In this document: positions 1 through 6,436 of the stretch, piece after piece | How positions within the stretch are numbered: the first letter of the stretch is position 1 | How the letters are laid out: each line of letters begins with the position of its first letter | Assembly (NCBI GenBank): GCA_002366795.1 | Contig: DFBX01000024.1 | Location: forward strand, 1-7,177 | DNA from: Rhodobacteraceae bacterium UBA3069 | Lineage (GTDB): Bacteria > Pseudomonadota > Alphaproteobacteria > Rhodobacterales > Rhodobacteraceae | Reading direction: 5' to 3' | DNA length: 7,177 nucleotides | Translations under genes and position numbers: made by a program | Notes under the pieces: model-generated | The model's database searches: none | What the model was told of the DNA's origin: nothing | The model's input: the letters and a program-made list of their open reading frames with translations, nothing else

Positions 1-1
1 G

Positions 2-346
2 ATGCCGGGACTAAACACCTAGGTCTACCGGATCGCCCGCAACCGCAATGTCGATCTGGCCCGCAAGGCCGCCCGCGCCGTCCCCGAGGAACTGCCCCCC
101 GAACAGGCCGATGACACCGACACCGCGCAGGCACTGGCGATGGAGCAAGAGGCCGCGCATCTGCGCACTGCCCTGTCCCGCCTCAAGCCCGACCAGAAGG
201 CGATGATCGAAAAGGCATACTTGGGCGAACTGTCCCATAGTGAAATCACCGAGGAAACAGGCCTGCCCCTTGGCACGGTCAAATCCCGCATCAGGCTGGG
301 GCTGGAAAAGCTTCGGCACGAGTTGAAAGGACTGAGGCAAACATGA
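2..346 (+). pseudogene. rpoE: RpoE-type ECF sigma factor, 3' part, with in-frame TAG
   Basis: The reading frame enters from the left edge and ends at the TGA that overlaps chrR. After a TAG at 20-22 it reads VYRIARNRNVDLARK, which is sigma region 2.4, then a linker, then region 4 (from about position 150) with the helix-turn-helix stretch SHSEITEETGLPLGTVKSRI. ECF sigma factors of the RpoE-ChrR group usually have a threonine-tryptophan pair before this segment (STW or NTW). Here the residues before the stop are GLNT, so the TAG sits exactly where Trp (TGG) is expected. In Rhodobacter, RpoE directs the transcriptional response to singlet oxygen and is held inactive by ChrR. If the TAG is real, the product lacks regions 2.4 to 4 unless the stop is read through; the first downstream ATG (140) would give only a 68-residue region 4 piece. 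Family assignment is firm because of the chrR neighbour; the broken state is less sure, since one sequencing error would explain it. Confidence 0.8.
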
Positions 347-975
347 GCAATATCGCGCATCATGTTCCCGAAAACATGCTGGCCGCCTATGCTGCGGGCA
401 CGCTGCCCTATGCGTTCGAACTGGTCGTGGCCGCCCATGTGTCGGCCTGCGATGAATGCCGCGCGCGGCTGGGTGCCCATGAATGCCTTGGCGGCGCGGT
501 GCTGGCCGACAGCGGCTGCACCGCCTTGTCGGGCGATCTGAAATCGCGGGTGCTGGGCTGTCTGGACGATGCCGCGCCGGAACCCGTGGCGCGCGGCGAA
601 GGCCCCTTTCCCGCGCCGGTTTTCCAGGCCATGGGCGAACGCGCGCCGCGCTGGCGGTCGGTCGGGCTGGGCGTGAAACAGTCGATCCTGCATGCCGATG
701 CCACCGGCTCTGTGCGCCTGCTGAAAATCCCCGAAGGACAGGCCGTGCCCGATCACAGCCACAACGGGCTGGAACTAACGCTGGTTCTGCAAGGCTCGTT
801 CCATGACGAAACTGGCGAATGTCGCACCGGCGATCTGGAAATTGCCGACGATTCGCTGGAACACACGCCCATCGCGGGCAACGAATGCCCCTGCATCTGT
901 CTGGCCGCCACCGATGCACCGCTGGCCTTCAAGGGGCTGATGCCGCGCCTGACGCAGCGGTTCTTCCGCATCTGA
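343..975 (+). CDS. chrR: ChrR anti-sigma factor (zinc ASD domain plus cupin domain)
   Basis: This 210-residue protein is expected to bind the RpoE-type sigma factor in the cytoplasm and to release it when singlet oxygen or organic peroxides are present. The N-terminal anti-sigma domain has H6/H7 and the zinc motif H32-x3-C36-x2-C39. The C-terminal cupin has H138, H140, E144 and H174, each three residues before the ligands known in R. sphaeroides ChrR (H141, H143, E147, H177). A Cys pair at C184/C186 matches the C187/C189 pair of that protein, and the C-terminus QRFFRI also matches. Its ATG overlaps the sigma factor stop as ATGA, so translation is probably coupled; an AGG-containing Shine-Dalgarno lies just upstream inside rpoE. 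The gene is intact, in contrast to its partner. Expression probably depends on an RpoE-dependent promoter upstream of the window. Confidence 0.95.
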   Translation: MSNIAHHVPENMLAAYAAGTLPYAFELVVAAHVSACDECRARLGAHECLGGAVLADSGCTALSGDLKSRVLGCLDDAAPEPVARGEGPFPAPVFQAMGERAPRWRSVGLGVKQSILHADATGSVRLLKIPEGQAVPDHSHNGLELTLVLQGSFHDETGECRTGDLEIADDSLEHTPIAGNECPCICLAATDAPLAFKGLMPRLTQRFFRI

Positions 976-993
976 TCTGCCACCGCGGCAATA

Positions 994-1031
994 AAAAACG
1001 CCCGCAAGGAGTGATCCCTGAGGGCGTTTTT
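994..1031. terminator. Bidirectional rho-independent terminator between chrR and the acyl-CoA dehydrogenase gene
   Basis: A perfect 10-bp stem, AAAAACGCCC (994-1003) with GGGCGTTTTT (1022-1031), encloses an 18-nt loop that itself can pair GGA with TCC. The A run on one side and T run on the other make it usable on both strands. It sits 18 bases after the chrR stop and 17 bases after the stop of the convergent dehydrogenase gene, so it serves both. Confidence 0.9.
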
Positions 1032-1048
1032 CTTTGTCCAAACCGCAA

Positions 1049-2356
1049 TCACGGTCCTTCGAACAGCATCCCACCGCCGGTGGCGTTGCGCGCCGCATCC
1101 TGCCGCTCGTTCGAGGCTTCGAATTCGCGCCGCTCGGCCCGTGCGATCACGTTGTGATGCACCTCGTCGGGGCCATCCGCAAACCGCAACGTGCGCTGTT
1201 TCATGTACATATCCGGCAGGGGTGACCATTGGCTGATGCCCGTCGCGCCATGCACCTGCATCGCGTCGTCGATGATCTGGCAGCATTTTTCCGGCACCAT
1301 CGCCTTGGCTTTCGACACCCAGATGCGGGCCTCTTTATTGCCCAGAACATCCATCGCCTTGGCCGCTTTCAGAACCATCAGGCGCATCGCGTCGATCTCA
1401 ATGCGGCTACGCGAAATCGTTTCCATGTTCTTGCCAAGGTCGATGATCTTCTTGCCGAACGCCTCGCGCGTCAGGCCGCGATGGATCATCAGGTCCAGCG
1501 CCTTTTCCGCCGCCCCGATGGACCGCATGCAATGGTGAATCCGGCCCGGCCCAAGGCGCACCTGGCTGATCTCGAACCCGCGACCCTCGCCCCACAGGAT
1601 GTTGGATTCCGGCACGCGCACATTGGTGAACCGGATCTGCATATGGCCGTGCGGCGCGTCGTCATGGCCGAACACGTTCATCGGGCCAACGACCTCAACG
1701 CCCGGCGTATCCATCGGCACAAGGATCTGGCTTTGCTGGCGGAAGGTTTCCGCATCGGGCGAGGTCTTGACCATCACGATCATGATCTTGCAGCGCGGAT
1801 CGCCCGCACCCGAGATGTAATATTTCTCGCCGTTGATGACCCATTCGCCGTTTTCCAGCAAGGCGGTGGTGCCGATGTTCTTGGCATCCGAGGACGCCAC
1901 ATCAGGCTCGGTCATGGCAAAGGCAGACCGGATTTCACCCGCCAGCAGGGGTTTGAGCCATTTTTCCTTTTGCTCCTCGGTGCCGATCCGTTCCAGCACC
2001 TCCATGTTGCCGGTGTCCGGCGCGGCGCAGTTCATCGATTCCGATGCCAGGGGGTTCTTGCCCAGCTCGAACGCGATGTAAGCGTAATCAAGGTTCGACA
2101 ACCCCTCGCCCGTCTCGGCATTGGGCAGGAAAAAGTTCCACAGCCCCGCCGCGCGCGCCTTGTCTTTCAGCGCCTCGATGATGTCCAACTGCCCCGGCGC
2201 ATATTCGAACCGCGAGGGCTTGTTGGCGTCCAGCGCCTCGTATTCCTTCCACGCAGGGTCGCAGTTTTCGCGGATATGTTTCACCACTTTTTCCAGCAGC
2301 GGCCGCGCCCCCTCGGACATGGCAAGATTGTTCATTTCATCGGTGGGATGGGACAT
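1049..2356 (-). CDS. Acyl-CoA dehydrogenase, ACAD10/11-like
   Basis: A full-length FAD-dependent acyl-CoA dehydrogenase of 435 residues, expected to form the alpha-beta double bond of an acyl-CoA in the cytoplasm and pass electrons to electron-transfer flavoprotein. The FAD/substrate-binding signature AMTEPDVASSDA is at residues 147-158, the middle beta domain contains NGEWVINGEKYYISGAGDP (169-187), and the C-terminal helical domain has QVHGATGISQ (367-376) and RFADGPDEVH (391-400). By alignment from memory, D394 takes the place of the catalytic Glu376 of medium-chain acyl-CoA dehydrogenase; an aspartate in an A-D-G-P context is typical of the ACAD10/11 group. The start ATG has an AAGGA Shine-Dalgarno seven bases upstream. 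It lies 72 bases after the broken enoyl-CoA hydratase gene on the same strand, so the two are probably cotranscribed. Chain-length preference cannot be read from the sequence. Confidence 0.93.
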   Translation of the reverse strand: MSHPTDEMNNLAMSEGARPLLEKVVKHIRENCDPAWKEYEALDANKPSRFEYAPGQLDIIEALKDKARAAGLWNFFLPNAETGEGLSNLDYAYIAFELGKNPLASESMNCAAPDTGNMEVLERIGTEEQKEKWLKPLLAGEIRSAFAMTEPDVASSDAKNIGTTALLENGEWVINGEKYYISGAGDPRCKIMIVMVKTSPDAETFRQQSQILVPMDTPGVEVVGPMNVFGHDDAPHGHMQIRFTNVRVPESNILWGEGRGFEISQVRLGPGRIHHCMRSIGAAEKALDLMIHRGLTREAFGKKIIDLGKNMETISRSRIEIDAMRLMVLKAAKAMDVLGNKEARIWVSKAKAMVPEKCCQIIDDAMQVHGATGISQWSPLPDMYMKQRTLRFADGPDEVHHNVIARAERREFEASNERQDAARNATGGGMLFEGP

Positions 2357-2386
2357 ATGTTTTCCTTATCTGACAGTCATTCCAAA

Positions 2387-2413
2387 CCGGACGCGGCCCT
2401 GTGACCGCGCCGG
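2387..2413 (-). other. Intercistronic GC-rich hairpin between the hydratase and dehydrogenase genes
   Basis: CCGG plus CGCGG (2387-2396, with one bulged base at 2391) pair with CCGCG plus CCGG (2405-2413) around an 8-nt loop. On the minus strand it is followed only by TTTGG, so it is at best a weak terminator. It may attenuate, or mark a processing or stability point between the two genes. It lies upstream of the dehydrogenase ribosome binding site. Confidence 0.45.
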
Positions 2414-2428
2414 AAAATTTTTGCTATT

Positions 2429-3202
2429 TCAACGGTTTTTCCATTGCGGCGGGCGCTTTTCGACAAAGGCGTTCACGCCTTCGGCGAAATCCTCTGTCTG
2501 GCGCAATTCCTCGATCACCTGGCGCGAGTATTGCAGGCTGGCGCGCAGGTTTTCCAACTCGTCCATCTGGTTCAGCACGCGCTTGGTCGCCTTCACGGCA
2601 GATGGCGACACGGCGGTGATTTCCGCCGCCTTGGCCATCGCGGCCTCCATCAGATCCTCGGGCGCGACCACCTAGTTGACGAACCCCAGTTCGCGGCCCT
2701 CCTCGGCCATGACGTGACGGTCGGTCAGCATGATATCCACCGCCAGTTTGCGCCCGATCTGGCGCGACAACAATTGTACGCCCGACGCGGCGGCAAAGAA
2801 TCCCACCTTCACCTCGGGCAGGGCAAACTTCGCCGTGTCAGCAGCCAGAATGATGTCGCAGTTCAGCGCCACTTCGAACCCGCCGCCCATGGCAAACCCG
2901 TTCACCGCCGCGATGATCGGCTTTTCCAGATCGCCTCGCATGTACAGCCCGCCGAACCCCGTGGCAGGCGGTTTGCCCTTGCCGCCCTGCGCGGTGTATT
3001 TCAGGTCATTCCCTGCGGAAAACGCGTTGCCCGCGCCGGTCAGCACGGCGACCCACAGGTCCGGATCGGCGGCGAACTCCTCCCACACCTGGTGCATTTC
3101 ATTGTGCATCGGCGCGTGGACGGCGTTGTACACCTCGGGGCGGTTCATCGTGACCAGCAGGACATTGCCGCGCCGTTCGGTTGTTACGAATTCATAAGCC
3201 AT
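2429..3202 (-). pseudogene. Enoyl-CoA hydratase/crotonase-family gene interrupted by TAG
   Basis: The frame encodes a normal-length crotonase-family protein of 257 residues but for a TAG at codon 177 (2672-2674); both halves lie in the same frame. The first half holds the oxyanion-hole segments FSAGNDLK (61-68) and MGGGFEVALNCD (105-116) and both hydratase glutamates, E110 (GGGFE) and E130 (ALPEVKVG), so an enoyl-CoA hydratase or crotonobetainyl-CoA hydratase-like activity is plausible. The second half has the usual C-terminal helices ending in FVEKRPPQWKNR. The codon before the stop is in GFVN, and after it the text resumes as VVAPEDLM, exactly as family members read through LVNxVV. The lost residue could be Trp, Gln, Lys or Glu. 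Without read-through the product stops at 176 residues and lacks the C-terminal helices. The ATG at 3202 is preferred over a TTG at 3229 because it precedes MAYEFVTTER, the usual family start, with GGAGG/GGA upstream. It heads a probable operon with the dehydrogenase gene. Confidence 0.85.
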
Positions 3203-3260
3203 GGTTTTTCCGGCCTCCCCTCCGGTCAAACACGCGCATTGGCCAGCGCAATTGCGCCAC

Positions 3261-3289
3261 AGCTAAGTGGCTTTTGCGGCGAAGGTCAA
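3261..3289 (-). promoter_or_regulatory. Candidate promoter for the hydratase-dehydrogenase operon
   Basis: On the minus strand TTGACC (3289-3284) is followed after 17 bases by TTAGCT (3266-3261). The -35 box is good and the spacing ideal, but the -10 box is weak. Transcription would start about 50 bases before the hydratase ATG. Confidence 0.3.
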
Positions 3290-3327
3290 GTGTTGCGGAA
3301 TTTTGTTTCGCATGGCGGCACGGATGC

Positions 3328-3356
3328 TTGACCACCCCGCGCCGCGCCCATACCCT
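3328..3356 (+). promoter_or_regulatory. Candidate promoter for the second crotonase-family gene
   Basis: TTGACC (3328-3333) and TACCCT (3351-3356) are 17 bases apart, a reasonable housekeeping-type alphaproteobacterial promoter. It predicts a leader of about 50 bases before the ATG at 3416. It lies back to back with the candidate promoter at 3261-3289, so one regulator bound between them could control both directions. Confidence 0.4.
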
Positions 3357-3415
3357 GCCTTGACCCCCCGGCGGTGACCCCGCTGCCCCAGATACCGAAC
3401 CAAAAGGATAAACCC

Positions 3416-4210
3416 ATGTCCGATGAGCTGCTTCACGACCTGAAGGACGGGCTGTTGACCCTGACCATGAACCGCCCCGAACGGCGCAACGCCTTCACCC
3501 CAGACATGGTGACGAAAATGCGCGACCTGCTGGCATCGGCGGCGCATGATCCCGCCGTGCGGGCCGTGATGGTCACCGGCGCGGGCGGGCATTTCTGTGC
3601 CGGCGGCGACGTGAAGGCCATGAACGAAGGCGCCGGGCTGGACCTGACCTATGGCGAACACAAGCACCGCCTGCGCGACCGGATGAACGTGTCGGCCTAC
3701 CTGCATGACATGCCCAAACCCACCATCGCCGCAATCGACGGGGCAGCGGCGGGCGCGGGCCTGTCCGTCGCGCTGGCCTGCGATATCCGCATCTGCGCGA
3801 CCGACAGCAAGATCACCACCGCCTTTGCCAAGGTGGGCCTTTCGGGCGATTTCGGCGGCACCTATTTCCTGACCAAGATGCTGGGCGCGGCGCGGGCGCG
3901 CGAACTCTACCTTACCTCGCCGGTTCTCAGCGGGACCGAGGCCGCGGCCCTTGGCCTTGTCTCGCGCGCGGTCGATCCGGGCACGGTGCAGGACACGGCC
4001 CGCGACCTGGCGCAATCGCTGGCCAATGGCCCGACCCTGACCCTTGGCCGCATCAAGCAGAACATCGCCATGGCCGAATCCGGTGCCTCGCTGGCCGAAT
4101 GCCTGGATCACGAGGCGGCGAACCACATGGCCTCGACCATCACCAATGACCACCAAGAGGCCGCCGCCGCCTTCGTCGAAAAACGCAAACCCCGTTTCAC
4201 CGCCAGCTGA
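3416..4210 (+). CDS. Crotonase-family enoyl-CoA isomerase-like protein (PaaG/ECI type)
   Basis: A complete 264-residue crotonase-fold protein. The oxyanion-hole segments are HFCAGGDVK (59-67) and GAAAGAGLS (109-117). The two hydratase glutamates are missing: S117 stands where the first is expected, and the second position is not Glu. Instead D145, in GLSGDFGGTYFL, matches the catalytic aspartate of delta3,delta2-enoyl-CoA isomerases and of PaaG, the ring-1,2-epoxyphenylacetyl-CoA isomerase. I therefore infer that it moves a double bond in an enoyl-CoA, or opens an epoxide ring, rather than hydrating. The ATG at 3416 is chosen over an upstream in-frame GTG (3374) because AAGGA lies seven bases before it and the family N-terminus starts there. 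It is divergent from the broken hydratase gene and convergent with the DUF4386 gene. The other paa genes are not in the window, so a specific pathway cannot be assigned. Confidence 0.88.
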   Translation: MSDELLHDLKDGLLTLTMNRPERRNAFTPDMVTKMRDLLASAAHDPAVRAVMVTGAGGHFCAGGDVKAMNEGAGLDLTYGEHKHRLRDRMNVSAYLHDMPKPTIAAIDGAAAGAGLSVALACDIRICATDSKITTAFAKVGLSGDFGGTYFLTKMLGAARARELYLTSPVLSGTEAAALGLVSRAVDPGTVQDTARDLAQSLANGPTLTLGRIKQNIAMAESGASLAECLDHEAANHMASTITNDHQEAAAAFVEKRKPRFTAS

Positions 4211-4253
4211 CCTGCCTGGCTGGTTCCACCCCCCCGGCCGGACGCGGTGCCGC

Positions 4254-4964
4254 TTATCGCGCGCCCTGCGGTCGGGGCCCACGGATCAGCAACCAAAGGG
4301 CAAAGCCAACCTCGGCCAGCGTGACAACGATCAACAGTGCGATTTTCACCGCCTCAAGCCACCCCACATCCGGCATCGCAAAGGCGTGAACACTGTCCAA
4401 CAGGTAGCCGCTTCCGCCCAGCACCAGCCCGACCCCCAGCAGCCGGGGGTAACAGCCGGACCGGAACACCAGCGTACCCAGCAGCACAAGGTGCAGGCAG
4501 AAAAAGATCTGCCAGATCCAGATGCCAGCATCATGGACATGGCGCAAAAGCCCCGCCAATTCAAAGCGTTGCGCGTCGCTGAAACGGCCAAGCGGCACCA
4601 CCCCGTCGGCCAGCGCCAGCGCGCCCGCATGAAAGAACAGCATCGCCGCCATGACCGCGACCATCATCAAGCGGGCATAGGACGCGGCCAGCGACAGCGT
4701 GGCATTCACGGACCGGAACATGAAATACAGCATGGCCGAGACGACGACCTCTGCCAGCATCATAACCACGTCACCGACCAGACCGGCATGAAACAGCGCG
4801 CGATTTGACGCGATATTGGCAAAGGTCGCCGCCGGATCGCCCGTCACGTTCAGCTGGCCGGGCACATAAAGGATGGCGAAACCGCCACAGACCGCGATGA
4901 CAAGGTAAAGCGCGCCGGTCATACGGGCAAAGGACAGGGATTCAGGATTTTGGAACGGGTGCAT
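4254..4964 (-). CDS. DUF4386-type integral membrane protein
   Basis: A 236-residue hydrophobic protein with about six predicted membrane helices (roughly residues 15-33, 62-84, 97-119, 148-167, 173-190 and 205-227). The N-terminal ARMTGALYLVIAVCGGFA and the region around PGQLNVTGDPAATFANI (35-51), with a loop between helices 1 and 2, resemble DUF4386 proteins, a family without known function. HVHDAGIWIWQIFF (142-155) is a conserved-looking polar entry into helix 4. The ATG at 4964 is preferred over the in-frame ATG at 5018 because it has AAAGGGGG just upstream while the longer start has no Shine-Dalgarno. The gene ends in TAA, the only one here to do so. It is divergent from a LysR-type regulator, so it is a likely target of that regulator. 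The start codon lies inside a 9-bp inverted repeat described separately. Confidence 0.8.
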   Translation of the reverse strand: MHPFQNPESLSFARMTGALYLVIAVCGGFAILYVPGQLNVTGDPAATFANIASNRALFHAGLVGDVVMMLAEVVVSAMLYFMFRSVNATLSLAASYARLMMVAVMAAMLFFHAGALALADGVVPLGRFSDAQRFELAGLLRHVHDAGIWIWQIFFCLHLVLLGTLVFRSGCYPRLLGVGLVLGGSGYLLDSVHAFAMPDVGWLEAVKIALLIVVTLAEVGFALWLLIRGPRPQGAR

Positions 4965-5026
4965 CTGGCCCCCTTTCAACAGGAAAGTTGCGAATGGCCA
5001 GATGATACGCCCCAACATATTCGCAA
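4962..5026 (-). promoter_or_regulatory. Two interlocked inverted repeats over the DUF4386 start: candidate operator or RNA switch
   Basis: Repeat B is CATCTGGCC (4962-4970) with GGCCAGATG (4996-5004), perfect over 9 bp; the first arm includes the DUF4386 start codon. Repeat A is TTGCGAAT (4988-4995) with ATTCGCAA (5019-5026), perfect over 8 bp with arm centres 31 bases apart. Read on the minus strand the order is A1, B1, A2, B2, so the two stems interlock: they exclude each other or form a pseudoknot. Inside repeat B a smaller stem CTTTC/GAAAG takes in the purines just before the Shine-Dalgarno. The alternative reading is a DNA operator for the adjacent LysR-type protein; the repeats do not give a textbook T-N11-A box. 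Confidence 0.4.
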
Positions 5027-5030
5027 TGAA

Positions 5031-5058
5031 TTGACCAATGCCGCCGATCTGGTATGCA
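5031..5058 (+). promoter_or_regulatory. Candidate promoter of the LysR-family gene
   Basis: TTGACC (5031-5036) is followed after 16 bases by TATGCA (5053-5058); a TATAAG lies at 5059-5064. With the first -10 box transcription would start at about 5065, almost on the ATG at 5066. The -35 box adjoins the inverted repeat ending at 5026. Confidence 0.35.
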
Positions 5059-5065
5059 TATAAGC

Positions 5066-5962
5066 ATGGATTGGCGCAGCGTCACCTTCGACTGGAACCG
5101 GGCCCGCGCCTTCCTCGTCACCGCCGAGGAGGGGTCCCTCTCGGCTGCCGCGCGGGCGCTGCGGCTGGCCCAGCCCACGCTTGGCCGCCAGGTTGACGCG
5201 CTGGAACAGGAATTGGGCGTCGCGCTGTTCGAACGCACCGGTCGGGGCCTGCGCCTGACGCCCGCCGGGCACGACCTGCTGGAACATGCACGAATCATGG
5301 GCGAAGGGGCGCGTGCCATGTCGCTTGCCGCTTGGGGCCAGTCCGAGGCGCTGGAAGGCGACGTGGCGATTTCCGCATCTGACGCCTATGCCAGCTACCT
5401 GCTGCCGCCGATCCTGGCTAAACTCCACGCCGCCGAACCGCGCATCCGCGTCGAACTGGTAGTGTCCAACGACGCCTCGGATCTTGGACGGCACGAGGCC
5501 GACATCGCCGTGCGCAATTTTCGCCCCACCGAACCCGACCTGATCGCCCGCAAACTGCGCGATGCCAGCGCCCGTCTTTACGCCGCGCCCGCCTATCTGG
5601 ACCGGATCGGCCGCCCCCGCACCGTCACGGATTTCACCAACGCCGAGTTCGTGGAAATCGACGGGTCAGGCGCGCTCATGGCCCTGCTGAATGCGCGTGG
5701 TTTCGCCTTGTCCAAGGCCAATTTTCCCTATCGGTGCCGCAACTTCACCGTGATGTGGGAAATGGTGCGCCGCGGCATGGGCATCGGCATCCTTGACGAC
5801 CAGATCGGCGATGCCGACCCCTTGGTCGAACGCGCCCTGACGGATTTCGACGCGCCAAGCTTTCCGGTCTGGCTTGTTGCGCATCGGGATCTACACCGTT
5901 CGCGCCGTCTGCGCGTGGTGTTCGATGCGCTGAGCGATGGCTTGTCCGGAACCCGACCATGA
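5066..5962 (+). CDS. LysR-family transcriptional regulator
   Basis: A complete 298-residue LysR-type regulator. The winged helix-turn-helix is at residues 11-66, with the typical SLSAAARALRLAQPTLGRQV followed by LFERTGRGLRLTPAG. The rest is the periplasmic-binding-protein-like effector domain, starting near residue 90 with GDVAISASDAYASYLLPP and including the segment RRGMGIGILDDQIG. The N-terminal MDWRSVTFDWNRARAFLVTAEEG resembles a LysR subgroup common in alphaproteobacteria. Two starts are possible, ATG 5054 and ATG 5066; 5066 is chosen because it begins the conserved MDWR sequence. Neither has a visible Shine-Dalgarno, which suggests a leaderless transcript. The gene is divergent from the DUF4386 gene with about 100 bases between them, the usual layout for a LysR-type regulator and its target plus self-control. 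The effector cannot be told. Confidence 0.92.
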   Translation: MDWRSVTFDWNRARAFLVTAEEGSLSAAARALRLAQPTLGRQVDALEQELGVALFERTGRGLRLTPAGHDLLEHARIMGEGARAMSLAAWGQSEALEGDVAISASDAYASYLLPPILAKLHAAEPRIRVELVVSNDASDLGRHEADIAVRNFRPTEPDLIARKLRDASARLYAAPAYLDRIGRPRTVTDFTNAEFVEIDGSGALMALLNARGFALSKANFPYRCRNFTVMWEMVRRGMGIGILDDQIGDADPLVERALTDFDAPSFPVWLVAHRDLHRSRRLRVVFDALSDGLSGTRP

Positions 5963-6155
5963 CCGCCGCCCCTTGACGGCGACCATCCCGCCGCGTGCCG
6001 CATTCCCAAACCGTGACGCTGGTGAAAAATCAAGAAATTCAGGCCCACCAAATTTTGCAAGTCATTGTTTTCATTCAATACCAGAAATGCATAGGCGGGT
6101 TTCGCTTCCATTGAAGTGCAGGTATTTTCTGCCAAAAACTATTCCGCAAGCCAAC

Positions 6156-6181
6156 AAAAAAACCGCCCGAAGGCGGTTTTT
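6156..6181 (-). terminator. Rho-independent terminator with UUCG tetraloop (minus strand; also usable on plus)
   Basis: AAAAACCGCC (6158-6167) pairs with GGCGGTTTTT (6172-6181) around CGAA. On the minus strand the loop is UUCG and the stem is followed by a run of seven T, an excellent terminator. On the plus strand five T follow, so it could also end read-through from the LysR gene about 190 bases upstream. Confidence 0.8.
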
Positions 6182-6436
6182 GAAGGTCTGTATATGCGGG
6201 GCTTTCCCAAGTTTGGCTCCGAGTGCTCTGAATGACGGGCCTTTGTCGACTGACTTGGTCTTTGTAGGCATGTTGGCATACTTCATCCTCAAGACTTCTG
6301 AAAAATACTTCGACGTTAGAACGCCACCCTCCATCTTCGCTTCGTTGGGTCCGCTGTAGTCGATCCTCTCGAACCGAATGTAGCCCTCATCACGAGGCCA
6401 CTCTCAACATCTCCAGAACAGCTCCGATGCAAAATC

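Noticed and set aside
1229..2404. A 391-codon plus-strand ORF opposite the acyl-CoA dehydrogenase
   Set aside because: It is the typical antisense open frame of a high-GC gene, rich in Arg, His and Ala, and the minus strand encodes a clear enzyme.
2444..3331. A 295-codon plus-strand ORF opposite the broken hydratase
   Set aside because: The minus strand has all crotonase motifs; the plus frame is a compositional shadow, though it is uninterrupted across the TAG site.
4211..4253. Possible terminator between the convergent isomerase-like and DUF4386 genes
   Set aside because: There are short GC palindromes (such as CCGGCCGG) but no stem with a T run on either strand.
3263..4282. A 339-codon minus-strand ORF opposite the isomerase-like gene
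   Set aside because: Low-complexity Gly/Arg/His text with no motifs; the plus strand encodes a complete crotonase-family protein with a good start.
5728..6135. A minus-strand ORF starting with TTG near 6135
   Set aside because: Its second half is pure antisense of the LysR gene and it has no ribosome binding site; the first 40 codons alone are not enough to support a gene.
5937..6359. A 140-codon plus-strand ORF overlapping the end of the LysR gene
   Set aside because: It runs through the terminator at 6156-6181, has no ribosome binding site, and its text is mostly antisense to the minus-strand frame at 6071-6565.
6385..6406. TGA at 6406-6404 as a selenocysteine codon (Cys-Sec), with a hairpin CCTC/GAGG just downstream
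   Set aside because: The stem is only four pairs, the loop lacks the usual bacterial SECIS features, and neither half of the protein is a known selenoprotein.
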